Source: Melanopsichium pennsylvanicum (taxonomy: Eukaryota > Basidiomycota > Ustilaginomycetes > Ustilaginales). Taken from it: DNA of 64,000 bases. The translations under genes were made by a program, and so were the position numbers. The first letter of the stretch is position 1. The number at the start of each line of letters is the position of its first letter. The notes beneath the pieces were generated by a model that worked only from the letters and a program-made list of their open reading frames with translations, ran no database searches and had not been told where the DNA came from. This document shows positions 51,839 through 60,725 of this stretch, piece after piece. The DNA lies in the NCBI GenBank assembly GCA_900208305.1, contig OAPG01000001.1, positions 1,674,001-1,738,000 on the forward strand. The letters are read 5' to 3'.

Positions 51839-53491
51839 ATGTCCGCGCCAGAGAAGAAGCAAGAAGCAGATTTCACCACCGAAGTCGAGTCTCTCATTCC
51901 TGAGGCTCAATCTCTCGCGTCATCCAATCAACTCAATGCAGCGCTTGAGAAAGTTTTCGCTCTCGAAAAGAAGTCTCGAAATGCAGCCGATCTCACCTCT
52001 ACCACCCGTCTCCTGCTCCTTGCCATCCTTCTCGTCCGTAACACTCCCTCACCTGAAAAGACCAACTGGGACCTTCTCAGCGACACAGTCAGCAGCCTGT
52101 CCAAAAAGCATGGTCAGCTCAAGATGGCAACCACCCGTATGGTCCAGTTGGTCATGTGCTTCTTGTATCGCTCCGTTGACCCCGAGGAAGAGCGAAGACG
52201 CGAACAAGAAGCGAAGGACGAGGAGATGAAGGATCTTGCCGCCGAGAAGGCCAAGAAAGAAGCCGAGAAGGCCGCCAAGAAGGAGAAGGACGAAGGCAAG
52301 AAGGAATCCAAAGAAGCTCTCGAAGCACGCAAGCGTCAAGAAGCACACGAGGAACAGGAACGCGAGAAGGTCGGAGCACAGAATGCAAAAGTTCTCGAAC
52401 TCATGGACGCAGGCAAGCGCATCGGCGACAAGGGTGTAACAGAGGAGATCAGGTTGAAGATCGTTGAGCTTCTTCGCACAGTCACTGAAGGCAAGATCTT
52501 TGTCGAAGTTGAGCGGGCCCGAGTGACTCTTTTGCTTTCCAAGATGCTGTATGCAAAGGGAAAGATCCCCGAAGCAGCCGATGCACTCCAGGATCTCGCC
52601 GTCGAGACCTTTGGCTCCATGGACCGTCGCGAAAAGGCCGAGTTCATTCTCGAACAGATGCGTCTCAATTACGAACGAAACGATCTTGCCAAGATGGCTA
52701 TCGTGTCCAAAAAGATCAACACGAAACTGTTTGAAAATCCAAAGCACCAAGATCTCAAACTTCGATACTACGGCTTGATGATCGAGTATGCTTTGAGGGA
52801 GGACAAATTCTTGGACATTTGCAAGTACTATCGCGAAATTTATGATACGCCGTCGGTCAAGGAGGATGCGGACAAGAGGAAGGAGGCGCTCAGGAATGCG
52901 ATCGTCTTCCTTGCTTTGGCCAAGTACGACAACGAGCAGAGTGACTTGATGGCAAGAGTTGAGCAGATGGGAGAGTTGGAGCAAGTTGCGGAGCACAGGA
53001 ATTTGCTCAAGTGTTTCACAACACCCGAGCTGATGCGCTGGCCTGGCATTGAAACGCTCTACGGGCCGATGCTCCGACAGACCGCTACTTTCTTGCCCAC
53101 TTCGACCTCGCAAACTGTCAAGGTAGAGGATGGAAAGACGGTCAAGGACGGCAATCATAGATGGGAAGAGCTTCACAAGAGGGTTGTTGAACACAACATT
53201 CGTGTCATCTCGCATTACTACACTCGAATTACGCTCAAACGACTCTCGGAACTTCTCGACCTTTCGGCTTCTCAAAGCGAGTCTTCTTTGGCTGACCTTG
53301 TGAGCAGCGGTACGATTTATGCCAAAATGGATAGGCCGGCAGGTTTAGTCGATTTTGAAAAGCGTAAGAGTAATGCGGATGTTTTGAATCAATGGAGTGG
53401 TGATATGAATAAGCTTATGGGTACTGTGGAGAAGGTTACTCATTTGGTGGAGAAGGAATGGGCTGTTCATCGTGCTGGTATTCGAGGGTAA
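51839..53491 (+). CDS. RPN5: 26S proteasome lid subunit Rpn5 with a charged insertion
   Basis: The 550-residue single-exon protein matches Rpn5/PSMD12 at both ends. The N-terminal helical repeats are followed by TVTEGKIFVEVERAR, YGSMDRREKAEFILEQMRL-like and YDNEQSDLMAR segments, then the PCI domain (VVEHNIRVISHYYTRITLKRLSELLDLS) and the terminal helix (VEKVTHLVEKEW). Rpn5 is a scaffold of the proteasome lid. The family is usually about 445-460 residues; here about 65-85 extra residues, almost entirely Lys/Glu/Ala/Arg, sit at about 114-190 between VDPEEER and GVTEEIRLKIVELL. They would form a long charged helix. No splice sites flank it and the frame continues, so it appears to be translated. 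Confidence 0.95.
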   Translation: MSAPEKKQEADFTTEVESLIPEAQSLASSNQLNAALEKVFALEKKSRNAADLTSTTRLLLLAILLVRNTPSPEKTNWDLLSDTVSSLSKKHGQLKMATTRMVQLVMCFLYRSVDPEEERRREQEAKDEEMKDLAAEKAKKEAEKAAKKEKDEGKKESKEALEARKRQEAHEEQEREKVGAQNAKVLELMDAGKRIGDKGVTEEIRLKIVELLRTVTEGKIFVEVERARVTLLLSKMLYAKGKIPEAADALQDLAVETFGSMDRREKAEFILEQMRLNYERNDLAKMAIVSKKINTKLFENPKHQDLKLRYYGLMIEYALREDKFLDICKYYREIYDTPSVKEDADKRKEALRNAIVFLALAKYDNEQSDLMARVEQMGELEQVAEHRNLLKCFTTPELMRWPGIETLYGPMLRQTATFLPTSTSQTVKVEDGKTVKDGNHRWEELHKRVVEHNIRVISHYYTRITLKRLSELLDLSASQSESSLADLVSSGTIYAKMDRPAGLVDFEKRKSNADVLNQWSGDMNKLMGTVEKVTHLVEKEWAVHRAGIRG

Positions 53492-53543
53492 AAAAAATAA
53501 TAATAATAAATAGATAAATAAATAAATAAATAAAATTGGGATT

Positions 53544-53581
<38 letters not shown>

Positions 53582-53851
53582 TTGGGGAAATTTTTTTTTT
53601 GTAATTGATGTCAAGTTAGATGCGAGTTGAGCTTGATCAATGGTTGTTAGTACCTTTGCTGCGTTGAGTGTAAGAGGTATCTTTTTCTGAATATCACGAA
53701 TTCAACCCTTTTTTTTTCTTTTTTTTTTTTTCCACATACACACAAACAAGTTGATAGACAGACGATCGATACCAGTGATGCTTCGAAACTTTTTTTTTAA
53801 AAAGGTGTAAACACTTTGCACGATGAAAAGGTTCACAGAGTTAGTTCACCC
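53492..53851. other. Convergent spacer between RPN5 and SLA2, A/T homopolymer-rich
   Basis: Directly after the RPN5 TAA come an A run and (AATA)-type repeats (53491-53534), then a 30-T tract and further T runs near 53594, 53709-53731 and 53790-53797. No gene was found. Confidence 0.6.
53546..53575 (+). repeat. Poly(dT) tract, 30 bases
   Basis: Uninterrupted T run between convergent genes RPN5 and SLA2. Confidence 0.9.
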
Positions 53852-56800
53852 TTAACCCTCCTCGGTAGCATGGTAACCAGCCCTTCTCATAGCGCCAAGA
53901 ACTCTCCTTGCCTGAGTCAACTCCTTCTCCAGCTTCAATACCTCTACCTGCTGCTCCATCTCCTTAACCTTGAATTCATGCGCTGCCATCTGACTGTAGT
54001 CCAATTCACCCGCACCATTGCTCTGCCTATCGGTGATTGTCTTGACCTGCTTGACCAATGCCCTGCACGCATCCGTGACCGCCTTGGCCGCCCTCTCCAA
54101 CCTATCTTGCGTCTTGCTCATGAACTCAGCCTTGACCCTGCTCGCGGCCACCACCTGGGCTGTTGCGGCGCTAACCTCGTTTGAAGCCACAATCAATTGC
54201 TCCAACGAGTGTGTGCCCATAATCACACCATCCGCAGCCTCAATCAGCATAGTTGTAGCGAACGCCACTGCACGAGCAGCCGAGATAAGACCCTCAGTCC
54301 ATCGGTTGTTCTTCTTGTAGAATTGCTGGTTCGTACTGCTTCCTCTACCCTTTGCCACAATCTCCTGCTGACTCTCGGTAGCCGCCTTGATCAATCCGGC
54401 AATCGCTCTTGTGATGGCCAACGAAGCTTCCAGGATCGCATCGTGAACCTGCAGATCAACCGCACTGTACTTGTTGTGATCCCTGGGTCGACTCAACAAC
54501 GCCTGAAGCTTGGCGGTAGCTGCATCGATGGCACTTGCCGCATTCATCATCTCGCGTTCCACGATATCGCCAATGTCGCCATTCGCATTCGCGAGCATCG
54601 TGTTGCCTGCTTTGACCATCGTCTCAACCACCGAGTTGAGGTTGGCAAAAGCAGACTTGGCTTCCATATTCTGACGTGCTACCACGTCACGACGCTGGGC
54701 AGGGGCTACACCCGCCAGACGGTACGACTGAAGATTGCCAAAGAAGCGCAGAAGAACGCTACCAGTTTCTCGGCCTGTGGAGATGAGTCTGTCAGCAGCA
54801 TCGTCGGATTGGGCCAGACGAGTGATGCCTTTGGTGCTGGTGAGTGTGTCGCTGATGGTCTGGGCCAATTGGTTGGCACGTTTGATGACCTCGACATGTT
54901 CGCCGCCAACTTCGCCAGACAGATAGAGCGAAAACACGGTGGCAAACTCGGTGGTCGAGGTGGTACCCTTTTCGATCATCGACAAGACGTACTCGGGAGT
55001 GGCAGTGGTGTTGCCCGAACCAGAGGGCGATTCGAGCTCGTACAGCGCGTCGTCGACCTTGTCGGCGCAAGCTTGGAGGATGGAGTCGATGATAGCGTTG
55101 AGCTTCTTGGTGTTGTCCAGGATGAGCGTGTCGATCTGAGCATTGACGGCTTGATCGTTAGCGCCTTGGTCAAGTTGCATGTTGTTGAGCTGCTTGATGG
55201 TCGCATCCATACCCTCCTGCATGATGGCCAACTCTGCATCCTTCTCATCCCTGATGCGAGCCAACTCGGCTTCCCTCGCATCCAACTGCATCCTCTTCTC
55301 CCGGAGCGAATCTTCCAGCTCGGCAATCTGGCGGTTAAGAGTGGACATCATACCGCTCAACTCGGAGCTCTTTGCCCTCGTTGCATCCTCCGCCCTTTCG
55401 TTAGCAAACATGAGATCCCTCTTAAGCCGATCAAACTCCTCCTTCTGACTGGCCTTGATCCTGTCGAGATCGAACCTAGCCCTGTCCCTCTCTCTGATCA
55501 TATCTGCCAGTTCCAAATTCTTGGCCTTGACATCTCTCTCCATCCTCTCCATCTTGTCCACCGCCTCCTGTGCAGATCCAGCCTTGATCTGCAACTGTTT
55601 GTACTTTCCGAGCATCTCGAGATGCTCCGTACGCAATTGGGAGTAGAGCTTGGCGAGAGCCTCGTACTTGTTCCTCCAAAGCGTGACCTGGTCTTGGAGC
55701 TGCTTGATGATTTCGTCCTTGCCTTGCATTTGGGCACCAAAGTTCTGGCCAATGTTGGCGAGTTCAGTTTCGAGAGCCTTGACACGGCGATCGTACTGCT
55801 CCAACATGAGCTGGTCTCTCTCGTACTGGCCCCTCATGGCAAGAATCTCGCGTTCGAGCTCAGCGAGCCGCCCACCTTGCATCTGATCCATTTGGGCACG
55901 CATGAGCTGTTCTTGAGCCAGGCGCTGTTGCTCGGCCTGTAGACGCTGCTGTTCTTCAAAGTCGCGCTGCTGCTTGGCTGCAAGATCGGCTTGACGTTGA
56001 CGCTCAGCCTCTTCCTGGGCTTTGAGGGCAGCTTGCTTGTCTTCGTACTGTTTGAGCAAGCGGGCTTGTTCGTCGATCTCAGACTGGGACGGGCCAGGTT
56101 CGGGTGTCGGGGCTTTGGGAGTTTGACGTGGTGGAAGATAGGGGCCTTCTTCCGGGAGCTCAAACAGGTCAGGAGGATCGTGGTTAAGCTTGGGGACGTT
56201 AATGAGCGAGGTAAGATATTTTAGATTGGCACATTCGTAGTAAAACTTGCGAAGGTGGTGGTGTTGCGAGTCGTATCGTTCTCGTAGGGGCTGAAGAGCA
56301 TCACTGGCATCGGTACGGCGATGCATAGCGCGAAGCATGGAGGTGAGGAACTTGTAGATACCATAGCTCTCCTTGACCAAGGGGACAAGAGCAGAGATGC
56401 GGCACTCGTTATCGGCCGAGCCGCGGAAGTGGGCAAAGACGAGCTTCTGGAACTGCTCGATCTGATCCTGCAGGTTCATAAGATCCATGATGGTTTCGTA
56501 ACCCTCGTCAGGGTTATCAATGTTTTTGAGAGAGATGTATTCTTGGTACTCAAAGAGGCCATTGAACTCCTTGTGGTGACGATGAAAGCGAAGCTTGGCA
56601 AGGATGAAATTGACGTAGGCGCGAATGAGGGATCCGTAGCCACGCATGCTATCGGCACCGATCGTGCGGGCGCAAGTCTCGAACCATCCGATCTGAGCTT
56701 GAGCCTCTTTGAGGACGACCTGGTGACCCTCCTGAAGGACTTTATGGACGAGAATGAGAGCTTTAAAGGTTTGGACCTCATCGCTGAGGATGGGCTGTAC

Positions 56801-56989
56801 GCGAAGACCGGTCCAAATGGACTGGGAGGTGCGATAATCCCAGGTGTAAACGATGCATTTGCGGACGTGCTTCTGCTTGGGAGCCGACTCTTCGTTAGAG
56901 GTAGCCTTCTTGATGTGGATGGAAAGCTCAGATTCGGCCTTGTCACGGTCGACGGGCCGCGTGGGCAGATGATCATCGAAGCGCGCCAT
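53852..56989 (-). CDS. SLA2: Endocytic adaptor Sla2/End4 (HIP1R homologue)
   Basis: The 1045-residue single-exon protein has an N-terminal ANTH domain (about 1-280; ELSIHIKKATS and KHVRKCIVYTWD) that binds PI(4,5)P2. A Pro-rich linker (PPRQTPKAPTPEPGPS) is followed by a long coiled coil (about 310-650, Gln/Arg/Glu-rich). The C-terminal talin-like I/LWEQ (THATCH) actin-binding module (about 790-1040) includes WTEGLISAARAVAFATTMLIEAADG and SQMAAHEFKVKEMEQQVEVLKLEKEL. Sla2 couples clathrin coats to actin during endocytosis and is needed for polarised hyphal growth in fungi. The ATG at 56989 is the first in frame and starts the conserved N-terminus. Confidence 0.96.
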   Translation of the reverse strand: MARFDDHLPTRPVDRDKAESELSIHIKKATSNEESAPKQKHVRKCIVYTWDYRTSQSIWTGLRVQPILSDEVQTFKALILVHKVLQEGHQVVLKEAQAQIGWFETCARTIGADSMRGYGSLIRAYVNFILAKLRFHRHHKEFNGLFEYQEYISLKNIDNPDEGYETIMDLMNLQDQIEQFQKLVFAHFRGSADNECRISALVPLVKESYGIYKFLTSMLRAMHRRTDASDALQPLRERYDSQHHHLRKFYYECANLKYLTSLINVPKLNHDPPDLFELPEEGPYLPPRQTPKAPTPEPGPSQSEIDEQARLLKQYEDKQAALKAQEEAERQRQADLAAKQQRDFEEQQRLQAEQQRLAQEQLMRAQMDQMQGGRLAELEREILAMRGQYERDQLMLEQYDRRVKALETELANIGQNFGAQMQGKDEIIKQLQDQVTLWRNKYEALAKLYSQLRTEHLEMLGKYKQLQIKAGSAQEAVDKMERMERDVKAKNLELADMIRERDRARFDLDRIKASQKEEFDRLKRDLMFANERAEDATRAKSSELSGMMSTLNRQIAELEDSLREKRMQLDAREAELARIRDEKDAELAIMQEGMDATIKQLNNMQLDQGANDQAVNAQIDTLILDNTKKLNAIIDSILQACADKVDDALYELESPSGSGNTTATPEYVLSMIEKGTTSTTEFATVFSLYLSGEVGGEHVEVIKRANQLAQTISDTLTSTKGITRLAQSDDAADRLISTGRETGSVLLRFFGNLQSYRLAGVAPAQRRDVVARQNMEAKSAFANLNSVVETMVKAGNTMLANANGDIGDIVEREMMNAASAIDAATAKLQALLSRPRDHNKYSAVDLQVHDAILEASLAITRAIAGLIKAATESQQEIVAKGRGSSTNQQFYKKNNRWTEGLISAARAVAFATTMLIEAADGVIMGTHSLEQLIVASNEVSAATAQVVAASRVKAEFMSKTQDRLERAAKAVTDACRALVKQVKTITDRQSNGAGELDYSQMAAHEFKVKEMEQQVEVLKLEKELTQARRVLGAMRRAGYHATEEG

Positions 56990-58516
56990 AGTTGATATCC
57001 AATGGTCTCACGGAAGGAACCTACGGGATGATGATGGATCGATGGTGAAAAAGCGTGATTGCACTGGCGGATGTACCGAAAGGGTGACAAAAGAGAAGGT
57101 GGGAAAAGATACGGAAGCAGGCCGACCGACTCTAGACTCGAAATACATTGCAATAAATTACAGTACAGTCAAGTGGAGAGACAGAGTAGCCGGACCACAC
57201 GCACGCACTGTCCAGGTTCAAGGGAGAAGCACTGGGATGAAGCAGTGTGACGAAGAAGCAAGATCCGATACGATGGGCGGAGAACTGCCAATTCAGCTTG
57301 GGCCAGGCAATCGAGCCCAGCAGCTTAGGCGAGGCAACAGAGGGAAGTAGATCGGTGCCCTTCGGTGGATGTCAGATTGCTGAAGCGAGGAAAGGGTTGC
57401 ATCTGTAAGAATAGCTGGGCAGCAGACAGGCAGAAGCGGAATGCAAATCGATTGACTGTGGTGTGTGGGGGCTGTGCCCAAACGAATCAGCCAAGTCAAA
57501 ATGGATTGATGCTTTTTTTCAAATTTAAGATGTGAGATTCCGATTTCATGAAGAGAGTACATTTAGAAAATCATTTCAACGTCTACGTGCGGTTGAACGT
57601 GTCTCGGCTGGCTGGTGGGCTCGCAAAAGGCGGTGCAACGAGCGGAAGAGTGACAACGTAACTACTAAAACAAAGATTGGCAGCCGAGATGAGGAGCGAC
57701 ACACCTTGCAGCAGTCATGGCCATGTTCTCGATTCATTTTCCTGTGATTTGTACTTACACTGTGCTGTACGCCCAAGGCACTCGCGGTCAGAGACATGCA
57801 CAGCCAGCCCCGGCAACAGGCGGAGGCATCACAGCCTCGTGTCACAAAAGGGAGGGAAGTAAATTTCATTCTGACTTTAAGAGATGATGCAGCCACCAAC
57901 GTTCTCTTTTTCTTTGTCCTTGTTCAGCCAGACGTGGCTCCTTTGGAAAGACAATGCTCCTTTGGAAGCTGGAGTTGGTGGCCCCTATCTCGCCAAGCTC
58001 TTCTTTTGTGTCCCACACAGCTGGTAAATTTCTCGGCATCCTAAACCAAGACTACCTCGCCCTGTCACTCGCGCACCTTAGTACATGCTGCATCTTCCTG
58101 TGGCTATCTCTTCCCACCTTCTTGGCCACTGCCTTCATCCTGGCCACTGGCACTCACCTCTCCGCCACCTTCCCAAAGCTTGACATCATCGTCTATCTGC
58201 TATACTTCGGAAAAAGTGATCCCCCTCGGCGTTGTCCATATAGATCGTCAGAAGGCAAGGCAAGGGAGATTGGTACTTTGCTGCTTTCCCCGCACTTGAG
58301 CTTGCCATTCAATATTTCCTTCCCCGCGTCTTGACGCTGTATACCATCGGCTTCGAAACAAGACCTCCTCCGTATCGCGCTCGCTCCTCCCCACGTCCAC
58401 TACCTTTGCCATCAGCAGTCTTCATCGAATGTCAGCTTGCCTTGGTCCACATACACTTTGTCTAAGCATCGTCTCTCCTCTCCGTTGAGGTCGTCGCCAC
58501 ACGAATTGCAGTTGCC
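56990..58516. other. Divergent intergenic region between SLA2 and PalI
   Basis: The 1.53 kb region contains a recurrent element (57154) near SLA2. A hydrophobic plus frame (57954-58334, 126 aa) lies in the C/T-rich leader of PalI and is more likely upstream leader sequence than a gene. Confidence 0.45.
57154..57166 (+). promoter_or_regulatory. Recurrent intergenic element (TAAATTACAGTAC)
   Basis: Identical 13-mer to 13664-13676; 165 bp upstream of the SLA2 start. Confidence 0.45.
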
Positions 58517-60439
58517 ATGTTTCGTCCAGCTACGCCCGGCACTCTACTCACCTTGATAGCCGCAATCTTACTCGGTCTCGTCACCATCTCCACCCCCATC
58601 ATCAAAGGCATCTACTTCCTCGAAGCTACCATCGGAGGAAGCGGCTCTCAAAATGGTCAGACAGCACGCCTCGGCACCCTGGGTTACTGCATTGGAGACA
58701 CTTGCAGCAGTCCCACCCTCGGCTATTCCTTCGACCCCAACCAGCTACTCGGCATCCAAGTCATCTCTAGCAAGTACACCTCTGCCGTCATCAAGGGTCT
58801 CACCTACACTTTGATCCTCCATCCAATCGCGCTTGCCTTTGCTGTCGTCTCCGTCCTGCTAGGTCTTATCTCGCATTGTCGCGAGCTCTCCACTAACTGC
58901 TTTGGCACCTTTGTCACTGGCATCGGCGCATTCGTCACCATCGTTGCATTCGGTCTCGATCTCGCTCTGTTCATCATTGCCAAGAAACGCATCGACTCCA
59001 TCAATGGCGCATCGGCCCAGCTTGGCACAGCCCTCTGGATGACCTTGGCAGCATGGATCCTCATGTTCCTCGCCGGATGTGCTTTCAGCTGTGGTATCTG
59101 CAGCCGTAGAAACCGCAATCGCGTCAAGGACTCGCATCTACCACCCGAATCTTACGGAGCGCGTCCCGCTGCTCCCATGCAAGATCGCTACACCGATCAG
59201 ATGCGTATGGATGCGATCGACGCCGAAGCCGATCGCAAACGCAGACAGGCTACTCTCGACAGGAACAATCGCAGGCGCGAGGACCTTCCCAAGTTCGCCG
59301 AGTACGAGACTGAATACGAGGTGCCGCTCAAGAACGACTACGAAGACGGTGCTTACGAGAACGGAGCCACCCTTCATCAGCCCAGTCTTGCGTACTCCAC
59401 AAACAGCGATATTGCCCGCGCAGGCGCAGGCGCAGCTGCTGGCATGTCCGTCATCAACGGCGTCGGACAAGGTTATGGCAGACGGCAAGCACAAGGAAGC
59501 TGGGCTGAAGACTTCTCCAGCTCACCACCCATGCTCAACAACTCGGCTGGCTACGGTGCGCACAACATCAACGCTCAGCGCCAAAACACAATTCTTTCTG
59601 TTGGCGAAGGCAACGGCATACCTCAGTCTTCAATTATGTCGAATGCACACAGTGATGCCACCTACATCCCTGGCGTCGGCCCGCAGCCGTTCCGAGAGGA
59701 CTCGCTCACCCCTGCACCTCGATCCTACCCTCAAGTCTCTTCCCCACCACCGATGCCCGATCCCTCGCAGCATCATCGGTATCAATCTCAGTCCCAGCAG
59801 CCGCAGTATGATGCGTATGGCAGCGTCGTCCCCACCGCAACGGGGGGCAGCCAATTCTCGCAGCAGAACAACAATCGTCGTCAACCTACCGCAGAATACG
59901 GTCACCCCACCGAATATTCCGGCGCCACCTTTGGACCCTCGTCCTCTGGGTTCCAGCAACAAGACCCGAACTCGGGCTCCCGCATGAGAGGTCCACGCAA
60001 CCTTCCTGTGATTCCACAACACGAAACCGTTGCCGAGCCCGAAGAGATTGTGTACGGTGGTACTGCTAACCCTGCTGACCGAAGACAGGGCACGATTGAT
60101 GACGGGTTTGGTCTTGCTTCTGTCGCACATGGCTCGCAACAGCCGCACGAAACAAGGAATGAGGGTGGATATGACCACTATGCATCTTCCGCCTACGATC
60201 ACCAGCAGCAGCATCAGCAGCACCAGCCGCAATTCCACAACGATCACCCATCACAAAATCAGTACGAAGAAGCTGGAGCCGGCTCTTCGTCTGCAGGAGG
60301 TGTACAGGGCTACCGAAATCAGCAGGGGACGAGTCACTATGATGATTATCAGAGCAGTGCAGGTCCCCCCGGCTACGAGAGCGTAGCAGGCGGCTCTGAT
60401 GCGTATGCGCATAACCATTATCCTCAAGAAAAGCATTGA
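58517..60439 (+). CDS. RIM9: pH-response membrane protein PalI/Rim9
   Basis: The 640-residue protein has four transmembrane segments in its first 200 residues: about 8-28 (TLLTLIAAILLGLVTIS), 95-115, 130-155 and 170-195. The first extracellular loop carries a Cys pair (GYCIGDTC), the SUR7/PalI family pattern. The hydrophilic tail (200-640) is rich in Gln, Asn, His, Tyr and Pro, as in fungal PalI proteins. PalI/Rim9 assists the plasma-membrane pH sensor PalH/Rim21 in alkaline-pH signalling to Rim101/PacC. The ATG at 58517 immediately precedes the first membrane helix and follows a long C/T-rich leader. The symbol follows the yeast name; the family is clear, the exact role inferred. Confidence 0.88.
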   Translation: MFRPATPGTLLTLIAAILLGLVTISTPIIKGIYFLEATIGGSGSQNGQTARLGTLGYCIGDTCSSPTLGYSFDPNQLLGIQVISSKYTSAVIKGLTYTLILHPIALAFAVVSVLLGLISHCRELSTNCFGTFVTGIGAFVTIVAFGLDLALFIIAKKRIDSINGASAQLGTALWMTLAAWILMFLAGCAFSCGICSRRNRNRVKDSHLPPESYGARPAAPMQDRYTDQMRMDAIDAEADRKRRQATLDRNNRRREDLPKFAEYETEYEVPLKNDYEDGAYENGATLHQPSLAYSTNSDIARAGAGAAAGMSVINGVGQGYGRRQAQGSWAEDFSSSPPMLNNSAGYGAHNINAQRQNTILSVGEGNGIPQSSIMSNAHSDATYIPGVGPQPFREDSLTPAPRSYPQVSSPPPMPDPSQHHRYQSQSQQPQYDAYGSVVPTATGGSQFSQQNNNRRQPTAEYGHPTEYSGATFGPSSSGFQQQDPNSGSRMRGPRNLPVIPQHETVAEPEEIVYGGTANPADRRQGTIDDGFGLASVAHGSQQPHETRNEGGYDHYASSAYDHQQQHQQHQPQFHNDHPSQNQYEEAGAGSSSAGGVQGYRNQQGTSHYDDYQSSAGPPGYESVAGGSDAYAHNHYPQEKH

Positions 60440-60725
60440 GCTTCGATTGGAGCACTGCCTCAGAAAACACTGTGATCTCGTAACTTCTTGAGCTGTATGA
60501 TTTGCATGAATTTTTTTTTCTATCTTTCGAGGTACTATCTAATGAACAATCAGATCTTACGCACAGGCACAAGTGTGGGAGTCTTTGACAGTGTGACGAA
60601 GAGTTTCGACTATGATTGGAAAATAGAATGCCTAAAGAGACGTCGAGCATTTCAAGGAGCGAAGCTCTACAAGAACAGCGAAAGCATGAAAAGTGAGATA
60701 GGCCATTCTGCTCGACAAGACTGAA
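60440..60725. other. Convergent spacer between PalI and the voltage-sensor-like gene
   Basis: The 286 bp spacer holds a T9 run near 60512 and two 3' ends, nothing else recognised. Confidence 0.5.

Noticed and set aside
57954..58334. 126-residue hydrophobic frame upstream of PalI
   Set aside because: It lies in the C/T-rich leader, where Leu/Ser/Phe codons arise from composition; no family is recognised.
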